A DNA stretch of 64,000 nucleotides from Geoglobus ahangari (lineage in GTDB: Archaea > Halobacteriota > Archaeoglobi > Archaeoglobales > Archaeoglobaceae): contig NZ_CP011267.1 of the NCBI RefSeq assembly GCF_001006045.1, forward strand, positions 1 through 64,000, given 5' to 3'. Shown one piece after another: positions 1 through 9,365 of this stretch; position 1 is the stretch's first letter; every line of letters begins with the position of its first letter. A model generated the notes under the pieces. It made no database searches. It saw nothing but the letters and a program-made list of their open reading frames with translations, and was not told the DNA's origin. Made by a program: the position numbers and the translations under genes.

Positions 1-59
1 CCAGTCGTAATCTTCAGCTGGTAGAAAATTATTTATACTAATCGGTTTAACGACGTTAC

Positions 60-1277
60 ATGAAGGTTGCAGGGTTGAAGTGCAGGATATGTGGTAAGGA
101 GTTTCCGCCCGAGCCCATATACACGTGCGATAACTGTTTCGGTCCACTTGAGGTTCAGTACGACTGGGAGTGGATAAAGGAGCACGTAAGCAGGGACAAG
201 ATAGAGAAGGGGCCAAAGTCCCTGTGGAGGTACAGGGACTTTCTGCCCATAGACGCATGCGAGCCGGTGGATCTTGGGGCAGGCTACACGAGATTCATAA
301 AGGCAGACAACCTCGGAGAGGTTTTGGGGCTCAAGAACCTGTTCCTGATCGACGATTCCGTGAATCCGACGTACTCGTTCAAGGACAGGGTCGTGAGCGT
401 TGCAGTTACAAAGGCGAAGGAGTTCAGGATGAAGGCCGTTGGATGCGCTTCTACAGGAAATCTGGCAGGAAGCCTCGCTGCACACGCAGCCAAGGCAAAA
501 CTCCCGGCCTACATCTTCGTCCCCAAGGGGATTGAGAAGAACAAGATCACTCAGGCTCTTGTCCACGGAGCCAACGTGATTGAGGTGGATGGAACATACG
601 ACGACGCAAACAGGATCGCGACAGAGGTTGCGGAGGAGCATCCCGACTGGGGATTCGTGAACATAAACCTCAGGCCATACTACGCCGAGGGGAGCAAGAC
701 CCTCGCCTATGAGGCTGCAGAGAGGCTTGGATGGACTCTGCCCGATCAGGTGGTGGTTCCCATGGCTTCCGGTGCGCTCCTCTGCGCGATATACAGGGGA
801 TTCAGGGATCTGGAGAGGACGGGGCTCGTGGAGGATAAAGAGGTCGTCTTCAACGGCTCTCAACCGTACGGCCTGCCAATCTCCAAGGCGGTGAAGTACG
901 GCACTTCCGTCGAGCCGGTCAGAAGGATGGACACTATAGTCCACAGCCTCGCCATCGGAAATCCAGCTGACGGAATATTCGCCAAGGAAATCATCGAGAA
1001 GACAGACGGGTTTGCCGAAGATCCGAAAGATGATGAGACAGTTGAGGCACTGAAGCTCCTTGCGAAGACAGAGGGCATATTCACCGAGCTCGCTGGCGGA
1101 GTGACAATAGCGGGGCTCAGGAGGCTCGTGGAGGAGGGCAGAATTGACAGAAGCGACGTTGTGGTCGCGTACCTCACAGGAAATGGTCTCAAGACTGCTG
1201 AAGCCGTAGTAAGCAATCTGAACGACACAATCAAAATAAGGCCAAGGCTCGAGGAGTTTGAGGAGGTGGTCGCTTGA
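60..1277 (+). CDS. thrC: Threonine synthase
   Basis: PLP-dependent threonine synthase, 405 residues, converting O-phosphohomoserine to threonine. It opens with a zinc-ribbon-like segment (CRICG near residue 8, CDNCFG near residue 23) as in other archaeal ThrC proteins. The PLP lysine lies in NPTYSFKDR around residue 108, followed by the glycine-rich phosphate loop region ASTGNLAGS near 130. The ATG at 60 lies about 25 nt after an AT-rich stretch (atttatacta) and suggests a leaderless start. Its stop codon overlaps the next gene, so it leads an operon with a ubiquitin-like carrier, its activating enzyme and a TusA-like protein. That context leaves open whether some related PLP proteins here use a protein-bound sulfur donor. 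Family assignment is firm; substrate is inferred. Confidence 0.93.
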   Translation: MKVAGLKCRICGKEFPPEPIYTCDNCFGPLEVQYDWEWIKEHVSRDKIEKGPKSLWRYRDFLPIDACEPVDLGAGYTRFIKADNLGEVLGLKNLFLIDDSVNPTYSFKDRVVSVAVTKAKEFRMKAVGCASTGNLAGSLAAHAAKAKLPAYIFVPKGIEKNKITQALVHGANVIEVDGTYDDANRIATEVAEEHPDWGFVNINLRPYYAEGSKTLAYEAAERLGWTLPDQVVVPMASGALLCAIYRGFRDLERTGLVEDKEVVFNGSQPYGLPISKAVKYGTSVEPVRRMDTIVHSLAIGNPADGIFAKEIIEKTDGFAEDPKDDETVEALKLLAKTEGIFTELAGGVTIAGLRRLVEEGRIDRSDVVVAYLTGNGLKTAEAVVSNLNDTIKIRPRLEEFEEVVA

Positions 1278-1543
1278 TAAGGGTAAAGTTCCCGACGGTG
1301 TTTGCCGCCGTCACCGGTGGGAAGAGGAGGGTGGAGGTTGAGGCTGGCAGTGTCAGGGAGCTGCTCGACAGACTGTTCGAGGAGTTCCCGGGTCTCAGGG
1401 AGAAGCTTATAAGGGATGGTGAACTCACACCCTTCATCAACATATTCGTCAACGGAGAGGATATAAGGCACCTGAACGGAGTTGAGACGGAGCTGAAGGA
1501 TGGGGACGAGGTGGCGTTCATCCCCGCGATCTCAGGAGGTTGA
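1274..1543 (+). CDS. MoaD/ThiS-type ubiquitin-like sulfur carrier (SAMP-like)
   Basis: Small beta-grasp protein of 89 residues ending in the diglycine tail SGG that E1-like enzymes adenylate and convert to a thiocarboxylate. It starts at TTG (1274), overlapping the thrC stop (TTGA), so translation is coupled. The next gene encodes its likely activating enzyme. Possible roles, known for the family, are sulfur donation to molybdopterin, 2-thiouridine tRNA or amino acids, or protein conjugation (samp). The pairing with threonine synthase rather than molybdopterin genes suggests a biosynthetic sulfur role; that is inference. Confidence 0.85.
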   Translation: MIRVKFPTVFAAVTGGKRRVEVEAGSVRELLDRLFEEFPGLREKLIRDGELTPFINIFVNGEDIRHLNGVETELKDGDEVAFIPAISGG

Positions 1544-1545
1544 AG

Positions 1546-2334
1546 ATGAACGACGAGCAGATTAAGCGATACGCGAGACAGATAATAATGCCAGAGATTG
1601 GGGTCAGCGGGCAGAGAAAGCTGCTTGAGTCGAGCGTGCTTGTCGTTGGTGCCGGAGGTCTTGGAAGTCCGGCTATACAGTACCTTGCCGGTGCTGGAGT
1701 CGGGAGGATTGGGATATCTGACGGCGATGTGGTGGACATCTCCAACCTGCAGAGGCAGACCATACACGCAGGAAACCTCGGGAAGAACAAGGCCGAATCT
1801 GCAAGGGAGTTTGTGGAGAGGCTGAACCCCGACGTTGAGGTGGAGGTCTACCCGTTCCACATCTCTCCAGAGAACGCGAGAGAGATCGTGAGGGGCTATG
1901 ACGTCGTACTCGACTGCACCGACAACTTCACCGCAAGGTTCCTGCTGAACGACGCGTGTGTCATCGAAGGTGTCCCTCTCGTCCATGCAGCGGTGCTGAG
2001 GTTTGAGGGGGAGATCATGACGATAGTTCCGAAAGAGAGCGCGTGCTACAGGTGCGTCTTCAGCCACGCCCCACCGCCGGGAAGCGTCCCCACGTGTCAG
2101 GAGGCTGGTGTGGTCGGAGCCACGGTGGGTGTGCTCGGAACTCTGCAGGCTATGGAGGCAATAAAGCTGATAGTTGGTGCGGGAGAGGTGCTCACCGACA
2201 GAATGCTCCACGTTGACCTGCTGACCATGGACTTCACCGAACTCAAGCTCAGGAAAAACCCCGACTGCCCGGTCTGCAGCGGGAAGGTTAGCGATATCAT
2301 CCCAGAAAAGTACGTGGAGAGCTGTCGCCTATGA
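1546..2334 (+). CDS. E1-like adenylyltransferase (MoeB/ThiF/UbaA family)
   Basis: ATP-dependent activating enzyme of 262 residues for the diglycine carrier encoded just upstream. Nucleotide-binding motif GAGGLGSPAIQYLAGAG is near residue 36, DLSNLQRQ-like DISNLQRQ near 68, and the zinc-binding cysteines CYRC (about 166) and CPVC (near the C-terminus) are present. The start is the ATG at 1546 because GGAGGT at 1535-1540 is well placed; a TTG at 1540 is also in frame. The stop overlaps the next ATG (ATGA). In archaea one such enzyme usually serves both tRNA thiolation and molybdopterin carriers, so the physiological substrate could extend beyond the adjacent carrier. Confidence 0.9.
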   Translation: MNDEQIKRYARQIIMPEIGVSGQRKLLESSVLVVGAGGLGSPAIQYLAGAGVGRIGISDGDVVDISNLQRQTIHAGNLGKNKAESAREFVERLNPDVEVEVYPFHISPENAREIVRGYDVVLDCTDNFTARFLLNDACVIEGVPLVHAAVLRFEGEIMTIVPKESACYRCVFSHAPPPGSVPTCQEAGVVGATVGVLGTLQAMEAIKLIVGAGEVLTDRMLHVDLLTMDFTELKLRKNPDCPVCSGKVSDIIPEKYVESCRL

Positions 2335-2558
2335 GGCGGGTTGATCTCAGGGGAGAGGTCTGTCCGTTTACCTTCGTCAGGACGAAGGTCGCAATGGAGG
2401 ACATGGAGCCCGGAGAGGTCTTTGAGATAATAACTGACCACGAGCCTGCGGTCAGAGACCTGCCAAGGAGCCTCGAGGCTGAGGGACATGAGGTAATAAG
2501 CGTGGAAGAGGCTGGAGAGCAGGAGTGGAGGATAGTGGTCAGGAAAAAGGCTGATTAG
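2331..2558 (+). CDS. TusA/SirA-like sulfurtransferase
   Basis: 75-residue TusA-family protein. The N-terminal motif LRGEVCPFTFVRTK holds the single persulfide-carrying Cys-Pro pair typical of the family, and the remaining length matches the two-layer alpha/beta fold. Its ATG overlaps the E1-like gene stop, so it is the last gene of the thrC operon. TusA proteins relay persulfide sulfur between proteins; here it would plausibly deliver sulfur to the acyl-adenylated carrier. Beyond the gene there is no obvious terminator; the next 150 bases are AT-rich and lead to the HEPN remnant. Confidence 0.88.
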   Translation: MRRVDLRGEVCPFTFVRTKVAMEDMEPGEVFEIITDHEPAVRDLPRSLEAEGHEVISVEEAGEQEWRIVVRKKAD

Positions 2559-2711
2559 CCAATAAAGATAAAAATTATCGCCAAAGTAGGATAATTGAAA
2601 CACTTTAGATTTCTTATTTTTGTGAGGGCTAAGGTTAGCTTGATAAAGTCACATGGCAAAATAAAACCTTGAGAAATGTTTTTATCAAATAGAGGCAATT
2701 CTCGATTCGCA

Positions 2712-2959
2712 ATGAAGAGAGACATAGAAATCCTGCTGAGAAGTGCAGAGAGCTTCATGATAGTGCCCATGAAGATCTGTCGGAGATATTCAGGAAGGAT
2801 GAGCTTAAATCGTTTGTGAGGGAGAGCTGGACGACTCTCAGAAATCTCGAGTTTGCATACATAGCATCGAGGTACCTGCCTGAAGAGTTCAGGAAAGAGG
2901 AAGTTGAGGAGGCATTCGATGTCTATGCTAAGCTGAGGAGTCTGCTATGGGGTTCCTGA
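2712..2959 (+). pseudogene. HEPN-domain protein, frameshifted and shortened
   Basis: ATG 2712 opens a short frame (MKRDIEILLRSAESF) that runs into a stop. From about 2760 another frame continues HDSAHEDLSEIFRKDEL and then ELKSFVRESW, AYIASRYLPEEF and ends at 2957-2959. The two halves look like the first helix and the C-terminal half of a HEPN protein of the kind paired with minimal nucleotidyltransferases. The central helices seem to be lost, leaving about 80 codons instead of about 130. The frame ends inside the following MNT gene, the overlap expected for a HEPN-MNT pair. A possible TATA (tttttatcaaata) lies near 2678. I read this as a degraded toxin gene; an indel in the assembly is the alternative. 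Confidence 0.6.
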
Positions 2960-3279
2960 AAAAGGTATACGAGAGGAGAAGGAGGTATTTTGAGAATCTT
3001 GAGGAGTATCTAAAAAACGTGAAGGAAGTTGTTCAGAGTGATGCTCCGGAGTCTGAAATCTACATCTTCGGTTCTGTGGTCAGAGGAGACTACTCGATTG
3101 GCTTATCTGACATCGACGTTGCAATCGTTTCTGACAGATTCTCAGACAGGGAAAAGAAGCTGGAGAAGTTTGGAAAGCTCACTAAGGAGTTCTTTGATTC
3201 CCCCTTCGAGTTTCACGTGCTCACAAGGGAGCAGTGGGAATATTACAGAAAGTTCGTGAGAGAGTTCAGAAAGGTCTGA
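2947..3279 (+). CDS. Minimal nucleotidyltransferase (MNT), antitoxin-like
   Basis: 110 residues with the polymerase-beta superfamily signature: [10 protein letters not shown] at about 42 and the metal-binding SDIDVAIV about 10 residues later. A third acidic residue may sit in FEFHVLT. This is the usual size of the antitoxin half of HEPN-MNT systems, which inactivates its HEPN ribonuclease by AMPylating it. The start overlaps the broken HEPN frame by 13 nt. With the partner degraded, the MNT gene may be a remnant. It ends only 44 nt before ilvD. Confidence 0.82.
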   Translation: MGFLKKVYERRRRYFENLEEYLKNVKEVVQSDAPESEIYIFGSVVRGDYSIGLSDIDVAIVSDRFSDREKKLEKFGKLTKEFFDSPFEFHVLTREQWEYYRKFVREFRKV

Positions 3280-3323
3280 CAGTCTCTGAAAACATTAAAA
3301 TATGCCCTTTGCCACCTCATGTC

Positions 3324-4964
3324 ATGCGAAGCGACATAGTCAAGAAGGGTGTTGATAGGGTAGCTCACAGGGCCCTTTTAAGGGCTTTAGGCCTGACTGA
3401 TGACGATTTTGACAAGCCCTTCATCGGGATAGCAAACGCATATAACACAGTCGTTCCCGGACACATGGCCCTGAACAGGATAACCGAGTACGTGAAGCAA
3501 GGCATAATTGCCGCAGGCGGAGTTCCGTTCGAGTTCGGGATTATTGGAGTCTGCGATGGCATAGCCATGGGACATGTGGGGATGAGCTATGCCCTACCTT
3601 CAAGGGAGGTTATTGCAGATTCCATAGAGGTCATGGTCGAGGCTCACCAGTTTGACGGTCTTGTTGTTGTGGGCAGCTGCGACAAGATCGTTCCGGGAAT
3701 GCTCATGGCCATGATCAGGCTCAACATTCCAGCCATAGCCGTCACGGGAGGCCCGATGATTGCCGAGAGGGTTTTCGGGGAGAAGGTTACGATAAAGGAC
3801 GCTTTTGAGGCCGCAGGACTCTATAAAGCCGGACAGCTTGACGACGAGGGGCTGAAGCTTTACGAGAACTTCTGTGCACCCTCCTGCGGGAGCTGTCAGG
3901 GGCTTTACACTGCCAACACGATGCAGATCCTCACAGAAACGCTTGGCCTGAGCCTGCCATACACCTCCACATCACCATGCGGCTCATCGAGAAAGCTAAG
4001 AATAGCCAAAGAGGCAGGTAAAAGGGTTGTTGAGCTGGTCAGGCAGAACATAAAGCCACTGGACATTGTTACAGAGAAAAGCTTCGAGAACGCCGTGACC
4101 ATGGACATGATGATTGGCGGTTCGACAAACACTGTGCTGCATCTGCCCGCCATTGCAAGAGAGGCCGGGATAGAGCTCAGCCTCGACGTGTTCGATGAGA
4201 TAAGCAGGAAAACCCCTCACCTGGTCAAGCTTGACCCGGCGAGCAAGGATGTTGTTGTCGATCTGGACGAGAGCGGAGGCGTGCCAATGATCTTCAGAAA
4301 GGCCAAGCAGTACTTCCACAACGAGCTGACGGTAAGCGGGCTGAGGATCCACGAGATCGCCGAGCTTGCTGTTAGGAGAGGGGTGGACATAATAAAAGAG
4401 CCCGAGAACCCGTACAGCAGTGAGGGAGGAATAGCGATTCTGAAGGGCAACATAGCCGAAAAAGGGGCGGTTGTGAAGGCCGCTGCTGTTGAGGAGGACA
4501 TGAGAGTCTTTGAAGGAGAGGCAAGGGTCTTCGATTCTGAAAAGCTCGCTCTCGATGCGATTCTGGCAGGAGAGATTCAAGAGGGACAGGTTGTCGTGAT
4601 AAGGTACATGGGCCCGAAGGCTGCAGGAATGCCGGAGATGCTCCTGCCTACAGCAGCAATAGCGGGAATGGGGCTGCAGAGAGTTGCCCTGATAACTGAC
4701 GGCAGATTCAGCGGAGCCACAAGAGGCCCGGCAATAGGCCACATCTCCCCTGAAGCATTGGCAGGCGGAAACATCGCCCTCATAGAGGATGGGGATGTAA
4801 TCGAGATAAACATCCCGGAAAGGAAGCTGAACGTCAGGCTGAGCGATGACGAGCTTGCGGAGAGGAGAGAGAAGTGGAAGCCGAGGGAGATCAGGCATAA
4901 GGGATACCTCGCGAAATACTCAAAGCTCGTGAGCGGGGCTGATGAGGGAGCTGTGCTCAAATAA
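3324..4964 (+). CDS. ilvD: Dihydroxy-acid dehydratase
   Basis: Iron-sulfur dehydratase of valine/isoleucine (and CoA precursor) synthesis, 546 residues. Cluster-ligand regions [11 protein letters not shown] (near residue 120) and [17 protein letters not shown] (near 190) are intact, as is the C-terminal [19 protein letters not shown]. The frame is open upstream to 3234, but homologues begin MRSDIVKKG, so I choose ATG 3324. An A/T-rich box (aacattaaaata, 3289-3300) sits about 25-30 nt upstream with no Shine-Dalgarno, so a leaderless message is likely. It is monocistronic as far as visible; AT-rich accessory DNA follows. Confidence 0.94.
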   Translation: MRSDIVKKGVDRVAHRALLRALGLTDDDFDKPFIGIANAYNTVVPGHMALNRITEYVKQGIIAAGGVPFEFGIIGVCDGIAMGHVGMSYALPSREVIADSIEVMVEAHQFDGLVVVGSCDKIVPGMLMAMIRLNIPAIAVTGGPMIAERVFGEKVTIKDAFEAAGLYKAGQLDDEGLKLYENFCAPSCGSCQGLYTANTMQILTETLGLSLPYTSTSPCGSSRKLRIAKEAGKRVVELVRQNIKPLDIVTEKSFENAVTMDMMIGGSTNTVLHLPAIAREAGIELSLDVFDEISRKTPHLVKLDPASKDVVVDLDESGGVPMIFRKAKQYFHNELTVSGLRIHEIAELAVRRGVDIIKEPENPYSSEGGIAILKGNIAEKGAVVKAAAVEEDMRVFEGEARVFDSEKLALDAILAGEIQEGQVVVIRYMGPKAAGMPEMLLPTAAIAGMGLQRVALITDGRFSGATRGPAIGHISPEALAGGNIALIEDGDVIEINIPERKLNVRLSDDELAERREKWKPREIRHKGYLAKYSKLVSGADEGAVLK

Positions 4965-5028
4965 ATTTTAATTTATTCTTGAAGTACTGTAAAAATAGCC
5001 TGACGCTATCTGCATTACCGAATTTTTG

Positions 5029-5448
5029 TCACATTGCATCAGAATAAATCGAATCCAAATTCGTCTTTTTTTCTTCTTTTATTGCGCTTTTTCTTCCCAC
5101 CGCTTCCCAGCAGGTCTGGAACTTCGACGCTAAAAGGATCTTTTTTCTTATTTTTCTTGGTCTCACCTTTCCGTAATTCCTAGGACTGATACCAATCTTT
5201 TTTAGTTCTGACGCAGTCATCTTACCAGCATCGTACTTCCTATGACATGTCGGGCACATTGGGATAACTTGAGTCCCACCTCTAGAGCGAGCTTTTATAT
5301 GTGCTTTTTCCAGCACCCCAACACTTTTCTCACTCCTACCACACACAACACACTTGTTTCCGTGCAGCTTTTTTATTGCCTCCCACTCTGTTTTGCTTAT
5401 CTTCGGTTTTCTCGCTCCTCTACCTGTATTTCCGAATAAATCAAACAT
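5029..5448 (-). CDS. HNH endonuclease family protein
   Basis: 139 residues. A zinc-ribbon-like HNH core occupies residues 30-80: CVVCGR, then LEKAHIKARSRGG, then MCPTCHRKYDAG, giving CxxC...AH...CxxCH. The tail is lysine-rich (RKIRKKILLASK). It lies in an AT-rich patch between ilvD and the TatD-like gene and is preceded, 12 nt upstream, by a 44-codon basic ORF. Nothing marks a specific role; stand-alone HNH genes like this occur as homing-type nucleases, phage or element cargo, or restriction components. Confidence 0.8.
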   Translation of the reverse strand: MFDLFGNTGRGARKPKISKTEWEAIKKLHGNKCVVCGRSEKSVGVLEKAHIKARSRGGTQVIPMCPTCHRKYDAGKMTASELKKIGISPRNYGKVRPRKIRKKILLASKFQTCWEAVGRKSAIKEEKKTNLDSIYSDAM

Positions 5449-5460
5449 GTTATCCCTGAA

Positions 5461-5595
5461 CTACTTTTTCCTCCAGTTCGGGCTCCATTTACTTATGAAC
5501 TGACCTCGTCTGTGTTTCTTTCCACTTCGTTGTGCATGGCGAATTGCTTTACCTTGCGGCGTAATAGTCCTAATCCTCCTTTTCTTTTTTGCCAT
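5461..5595 (-). CDS. Small very basic protein (44 aa)
   Basis: 44-codon ORF beginning MAKKKRRIRTITPQG and ending SKWSPNWRKK, with about one third Lys/Arg. It is 12 nt upstream of the HNH gene on the same strand and probably co-transcribed. A TATA-like tract (TTTTTTATTG on the minus strand, around 5615-5625) lies about 25 nt before its ATG. Composition suggests a nucleic-acid-binding peptide; I know no family for it. It could also be a fortuitous ORF, but position, AT-box spacing and shared orientation argue for a real gene. Confidence 0.5.
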   Translation of the reverse strand: MAKKKRRIRTITPQGKAIRHAQRSGKKHRRGQFISKWSPNWRKK

Positions 5596-5784
5596 GTTTA
5601 ATTCTTATATACTATTCAATAAAAAACTTTTCGCATAGTATCTTTTTCCAACACAATTACTTACACATCCTCATTTCCAAACTCAAGATAACAAAAAATT
5701 GGGAAAAGTTGACCACCAAGCATTCAGCATAATCCAAAACTGCAGAACAGCATGATTTTTATTTGTGCCAGACAATCAATGTTC

Positions 5785-6516
5785 ATGACAGCCATAGACA
5801 CCCACATCCACTCCGAGGGGAGGAGTGTTGAGGATCTGAAGTTCATGGCCGAGAATGGGATAAAGATTGCAATAACCTGCGCATTCTACCCGATAAGGCC
5901 AAGCTTTCCCGAAACCCTGATTGACCTCGCGAGAAAGCTTACAGAGTTCGAGCCAGAGAGGGGAGAGAAAGCTGGAATGGAGATTTATTCCGCGGTGGGA
6001 ATTCATCCGAGGTGCATCCCGCCGAGATGGGATAAAGTCCTCGGGTTCATCGAGAGCTACTCCGGATACGTGGCCATTGGGGAGATTGGGCTCGAGGATG
6101 GTAGCGATGAGGAAAAGGAGGTTCTGAAAGCCCAGCTACAGCTTGCAAAGAAGCTCGACGTCCCGGCGATAATCCACACCCCCAGAAAGAATAAAGATGC
6201 GATTCTCAAAAAGACCCTCGAAATCCTTGATGCCGTATCATTCCCGGAAGAGCTTGCCCTGATAGACCACAACTCCGTCGAGACGGTGAAGGTCGTGCTT
6301 GAAAAGAGATACTGGGCCGGGATAACCGTGCAGCCCGGGAAGCTCACCGTCGATGAGGCTGTAAAGATAATCGAGGAGTTTGGGGACGAGAGGCTGATTG
6401 CAAACAGCGACACGGGCTTCAGCGAGTCGGACATGCTTGCGGTGAAAAAGCTGTACGATGCCTGTGGAAACGAGAGGGTTGTGAGGAGGAACGCAGAGAA
6501 GTTTTTTAAAATCTGA
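5785..6516 (+). CDS. TatD-related metal-dependent hydrolase
   Basis: TIM-barrel amidohydrolase-like protein of 243 residues. The first metal ligands are in DTHIHSEGRS (residues 4-13), followed by AVGIHPRCIPPR near 85, a GEIGLEDGSDEE glutamate near 110, IIHTPRKN near 145, LIDHNS near 172 and NSDTGF near 220, the TatD order. The frame opens at 5752, but ATG 5785 sits about 25 nt after a TATA-like tgatttttatttg and matches the family start; ATG 5779 is possible. TatD proteins act as metal-dependent DNases or deacylases; the substrate of this archaeal branch is unknown to me. Confidence 0.85.
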   Translation: MTAIDTHIHSEGRSVEDLKFMAENGIKIAITCAFYPIRPSFPETLIDLARKLTEFEPERGEKAGMEIYSAVGIHPRCIPPRWDKVLGFIESYSGYVAIGEIGLEDGSDEEKEVLKAQLQLAKKLDVPAIIHTPRKNKDAILKKTLEILDAVSFPEELALIDHNSVETVKVVLEKRYWAGITVQPGKLTVDEAVKIIEEFGDERLIANSDTGFSESDMLAVKKLYDACGNERVVRRNAEKFFKI

Positions 6517-6572
6517 ATATATTACTTAACTTTCAGAAAATTTTAAATGTTAAAAAGTATTTAGAACATCAG

Positions 6573-9363
6573 ATGGTTGCTGGTTCAGTTTGGAGAAAGT
6601 GGGATTTGCACGTTCACACTCCTGCCTCTTTTCAGCACAACTTTAGATTCTCAAGCGAGGAGGAAATGAAAAAGTATAATGGCAACATTTGGGAAAAGTA
6701 CATCGATGAATTGGAAAAATTAATGACATTGCTGTTATTGGAATTACAGACTATTTTTCCATAGAGGGTTATAAAAAAGTGTTGGAATACAGGCAAAGAG
6801 GTCGATTGCAGAATTTTGATTTAATACTACCGAACATCGAATTTAGATTGAATATAATAACAGCCGAAGGAAATAGACTAAATTTCCATATAATTTTTTC
6901 AGATACTGTTGATGTTGAAGATATCGAGGACTTCTTGAATAGAGTTAAACTAATACTTAGCGAGCCTGGGTCAAGTAGTTTTCAAGGTGTAGGTTGTTCG
7001 CAGCGAGGTTTGATAAGGGTCGGTAGAGTTTATGCAAATAACGAAAACCTTCCAGAAGAGGAGGCACTAAAAATAGGATTTAGGCAAGCTGTCGTCGATT
7101 TTGCACAACTGTTAAATGAGCTAGAAAACACCCCTGGTCTAGGTGGAAAATATTTAATTATGATCGGGGAAGACACTCACGGTGGCCTGAGTGAAATACC
7201 ATACGACCAAGCTGGACATCTGAGAACTGAATTTTATCGCAAGTGTCATGTTATAGGGTCTTCTAATGAGAGCACTATTAAATTCTGGCTAGGCAAATCA
7301 GAAAAAATAAGTATAGATGAACTAATAGATCGTTTTGGAGGGTGTAAACCTTGCATAAGAGGGTCTGATGCACATTCTTTTGACAGACTATGTAAACCAA
7401 CTAACAATTTATTCACATGGATAAAAGCTGATCCAACCTTTGAAGGTTTAAAACAAATAATCTACGAGCCAGAAGAGAGAGTAAGAATTCACGAGGACAA
7501 CCCAGAACCCCGAAAAAGTATCTACACTTTATCATCTATAAAAATTTCAAATTCTAAAATAAGCGATGAACTGGAAATTGAAGAGCAGCAAATTCCACTA
7601 AATCCCAATTTAGTTGCAGTTATTGGCGGTAAGGGGAGTGGAAAAACAGCTTTGCTTGATTTGATAGCTAATTGCTTTGAGGACAGATGTAAAAGAAATG
7701 ACGATAAAAGAGAGGATAAAAATTCTTTTGTTCAAAGAATAGAAGACCAAAAACCAGATTTGACAGTTGAAATATCTTTTATTGGGGAGGATGTAGAAAA
7801 CTTCTCTAAACAACTCACAGAAGAAGTATTCTTCCCTCATTCAAAAATAACATACTTGCCTCAGGGAAAAATTGAAGAGTATAGTGGTGACAGAATAAAA
7901 CTACATGAAAAAATAAAAGAAATAATTTTCAGCAATAAGGATGTAGAAGAGTCTGGATACAAAGAAGAATTTGAAAAACTCTCAGAAGGTATAAAAACAA
8001 TCGAAAAAGAGATTAGAGACGTCAACTCTGAGATACACAACTTAGAAGAAGAGACTAGGTCTGAGATAATAAGTGAACTCGAAGGTAAAAAGAGTCTCAA
8101 AGAGGGAGAGCTAAAGGATAAAGAAGCCAAGCTACAAGAACTATTAAAAAAGATTGGAGATTCCAAAGAAAAAGTTGAAGAACTTAAGAAAGAGGAGGAT
8201 AGCTTAAGATCGAAACATTCACAACTAGAGATAATGAAAAATACCTTGACAAGTCTTCAAAATAAAATAAATGAACTTCTAGAGATAAACTCTAGAATCA
8301 ACGAGATAAATTCTGACCTCACAAAACTTGACATCCCAGTAAATATACTCCCATAACTCTTGATCCACAGTTAGAAGCTATAACTAGGGCAATAAGCCTT
8401 GTAGAATCTAAAATCACAGAGATCACAAACCAAATAGAAGGGAAAAGAGAGGAGCTTGATGAACTGTCTGGAATCGAAAAAGACCATGCTGAGCTACTTA
8501 AGGAAATGGAAGCGATAAATAATGAAATTGAGACATTAAATAACAAATTAAAAGAGATCAATAAGAAAAGAGAGAAAATAAAGCAATTAGAGAACGAAAG
8601 AAAAGAGAAATACAAAGAATTTATTAAAATTTATATTGAATTAAAAAATGTTTACGAGAAAGTTATAGAAGTGTTCTCAAGTGGTAAAGATGAAATTTTG
8701 AGTGATATTGACTTTAAGTCGAACATACTCTTTGATCAAAGTAAATTCGAAGAAAATGGAGAAGATATTTTTGATCTCAGAAAAGTTACCTCTGACCAAA
8801 TACGGGATTTATCAACAAAGTTAAGCCAAGTTATAAATAGCAAGGATACTGAGTTACAGTCGAAAATCGACGAGTATCTTGCTGAAGCTCTTGAATTTAA
8901 GCAATTTTTAAAGAAAACAAGAAACAGTCTGGATTTATACAATTGGATATTTGGAAATTACTTTTCTCTTAGTACTGAAATCTTCTTTAACGGGATACAC
9001 ATGGATAGACTTTCCATAGGTCAGAAAGGGACGGTTTTGTTGAAGATATTCTTGGCTGAAGGAGACCACCCCCTAATAATCGACCAGCCAGAAGAGAACC
9101 TAGATAACAAGTTTGTTTACGAAGCTCTTGTTGACGCATTTAGAAAAGCAAAGAAGAGTAGGCAAATTATAATAGCTACACATAACGCAAACTTGGTTGT
9201 AAACACAGATGCCGAGCAAGTAATAGTCGCAGAATTCGAAAATAATAAAATATCATACAGGTGGGGAGCTATAGAAAACCCAACAATTAGAAAAGATATC
9301 ACAACACTTTTAGAGGGTGGTGAAGAGGCATTTAGGAGGAGAGAAAAGAAATATGGGATTTGA
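6573..9363 (+). pseudogene. PHP-domain/SMC-like ATPase (Ppl/TrlF-like defence protein), two frameshifts
   Basis: One gene of about 930 codons read in three frames. The first 49 codons carry the PHP metal motif WDLHVHTPAS. Near 6718 one base is missing from an A run, after which the frame gives NDIAVIGITDYF and continues to 8356 with CIRGSDAHSFDR (PHP), Walker A GGKGSGKTALLD near 7628 and a long coiled coil. Near 8337 another base is missing; the third frame resumes at SKYTPITLD and carries the ABC signature LSIGQKG (9011), Walker B PLIIDQPEEN (9072) and switch histidine IIATHNANL (9173). N-terminal PHP plus an SMC/ABC ATPase is the layout of the single-gene antiphage protein Ppl. The gene is strongly AT-rich relative to its neighbours, suggesting transfer. 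All key motifs survive, so sequencing indels are as likely as inactivation. Confidence 0.78.
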
Positions 9364-9365
9364 GA

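Noticed and set aside
1-944. 303-residue minus-strand frame over thrC
   Set aside because: Antisense shadow of threonine synthase with no recognisable motif or promoter.
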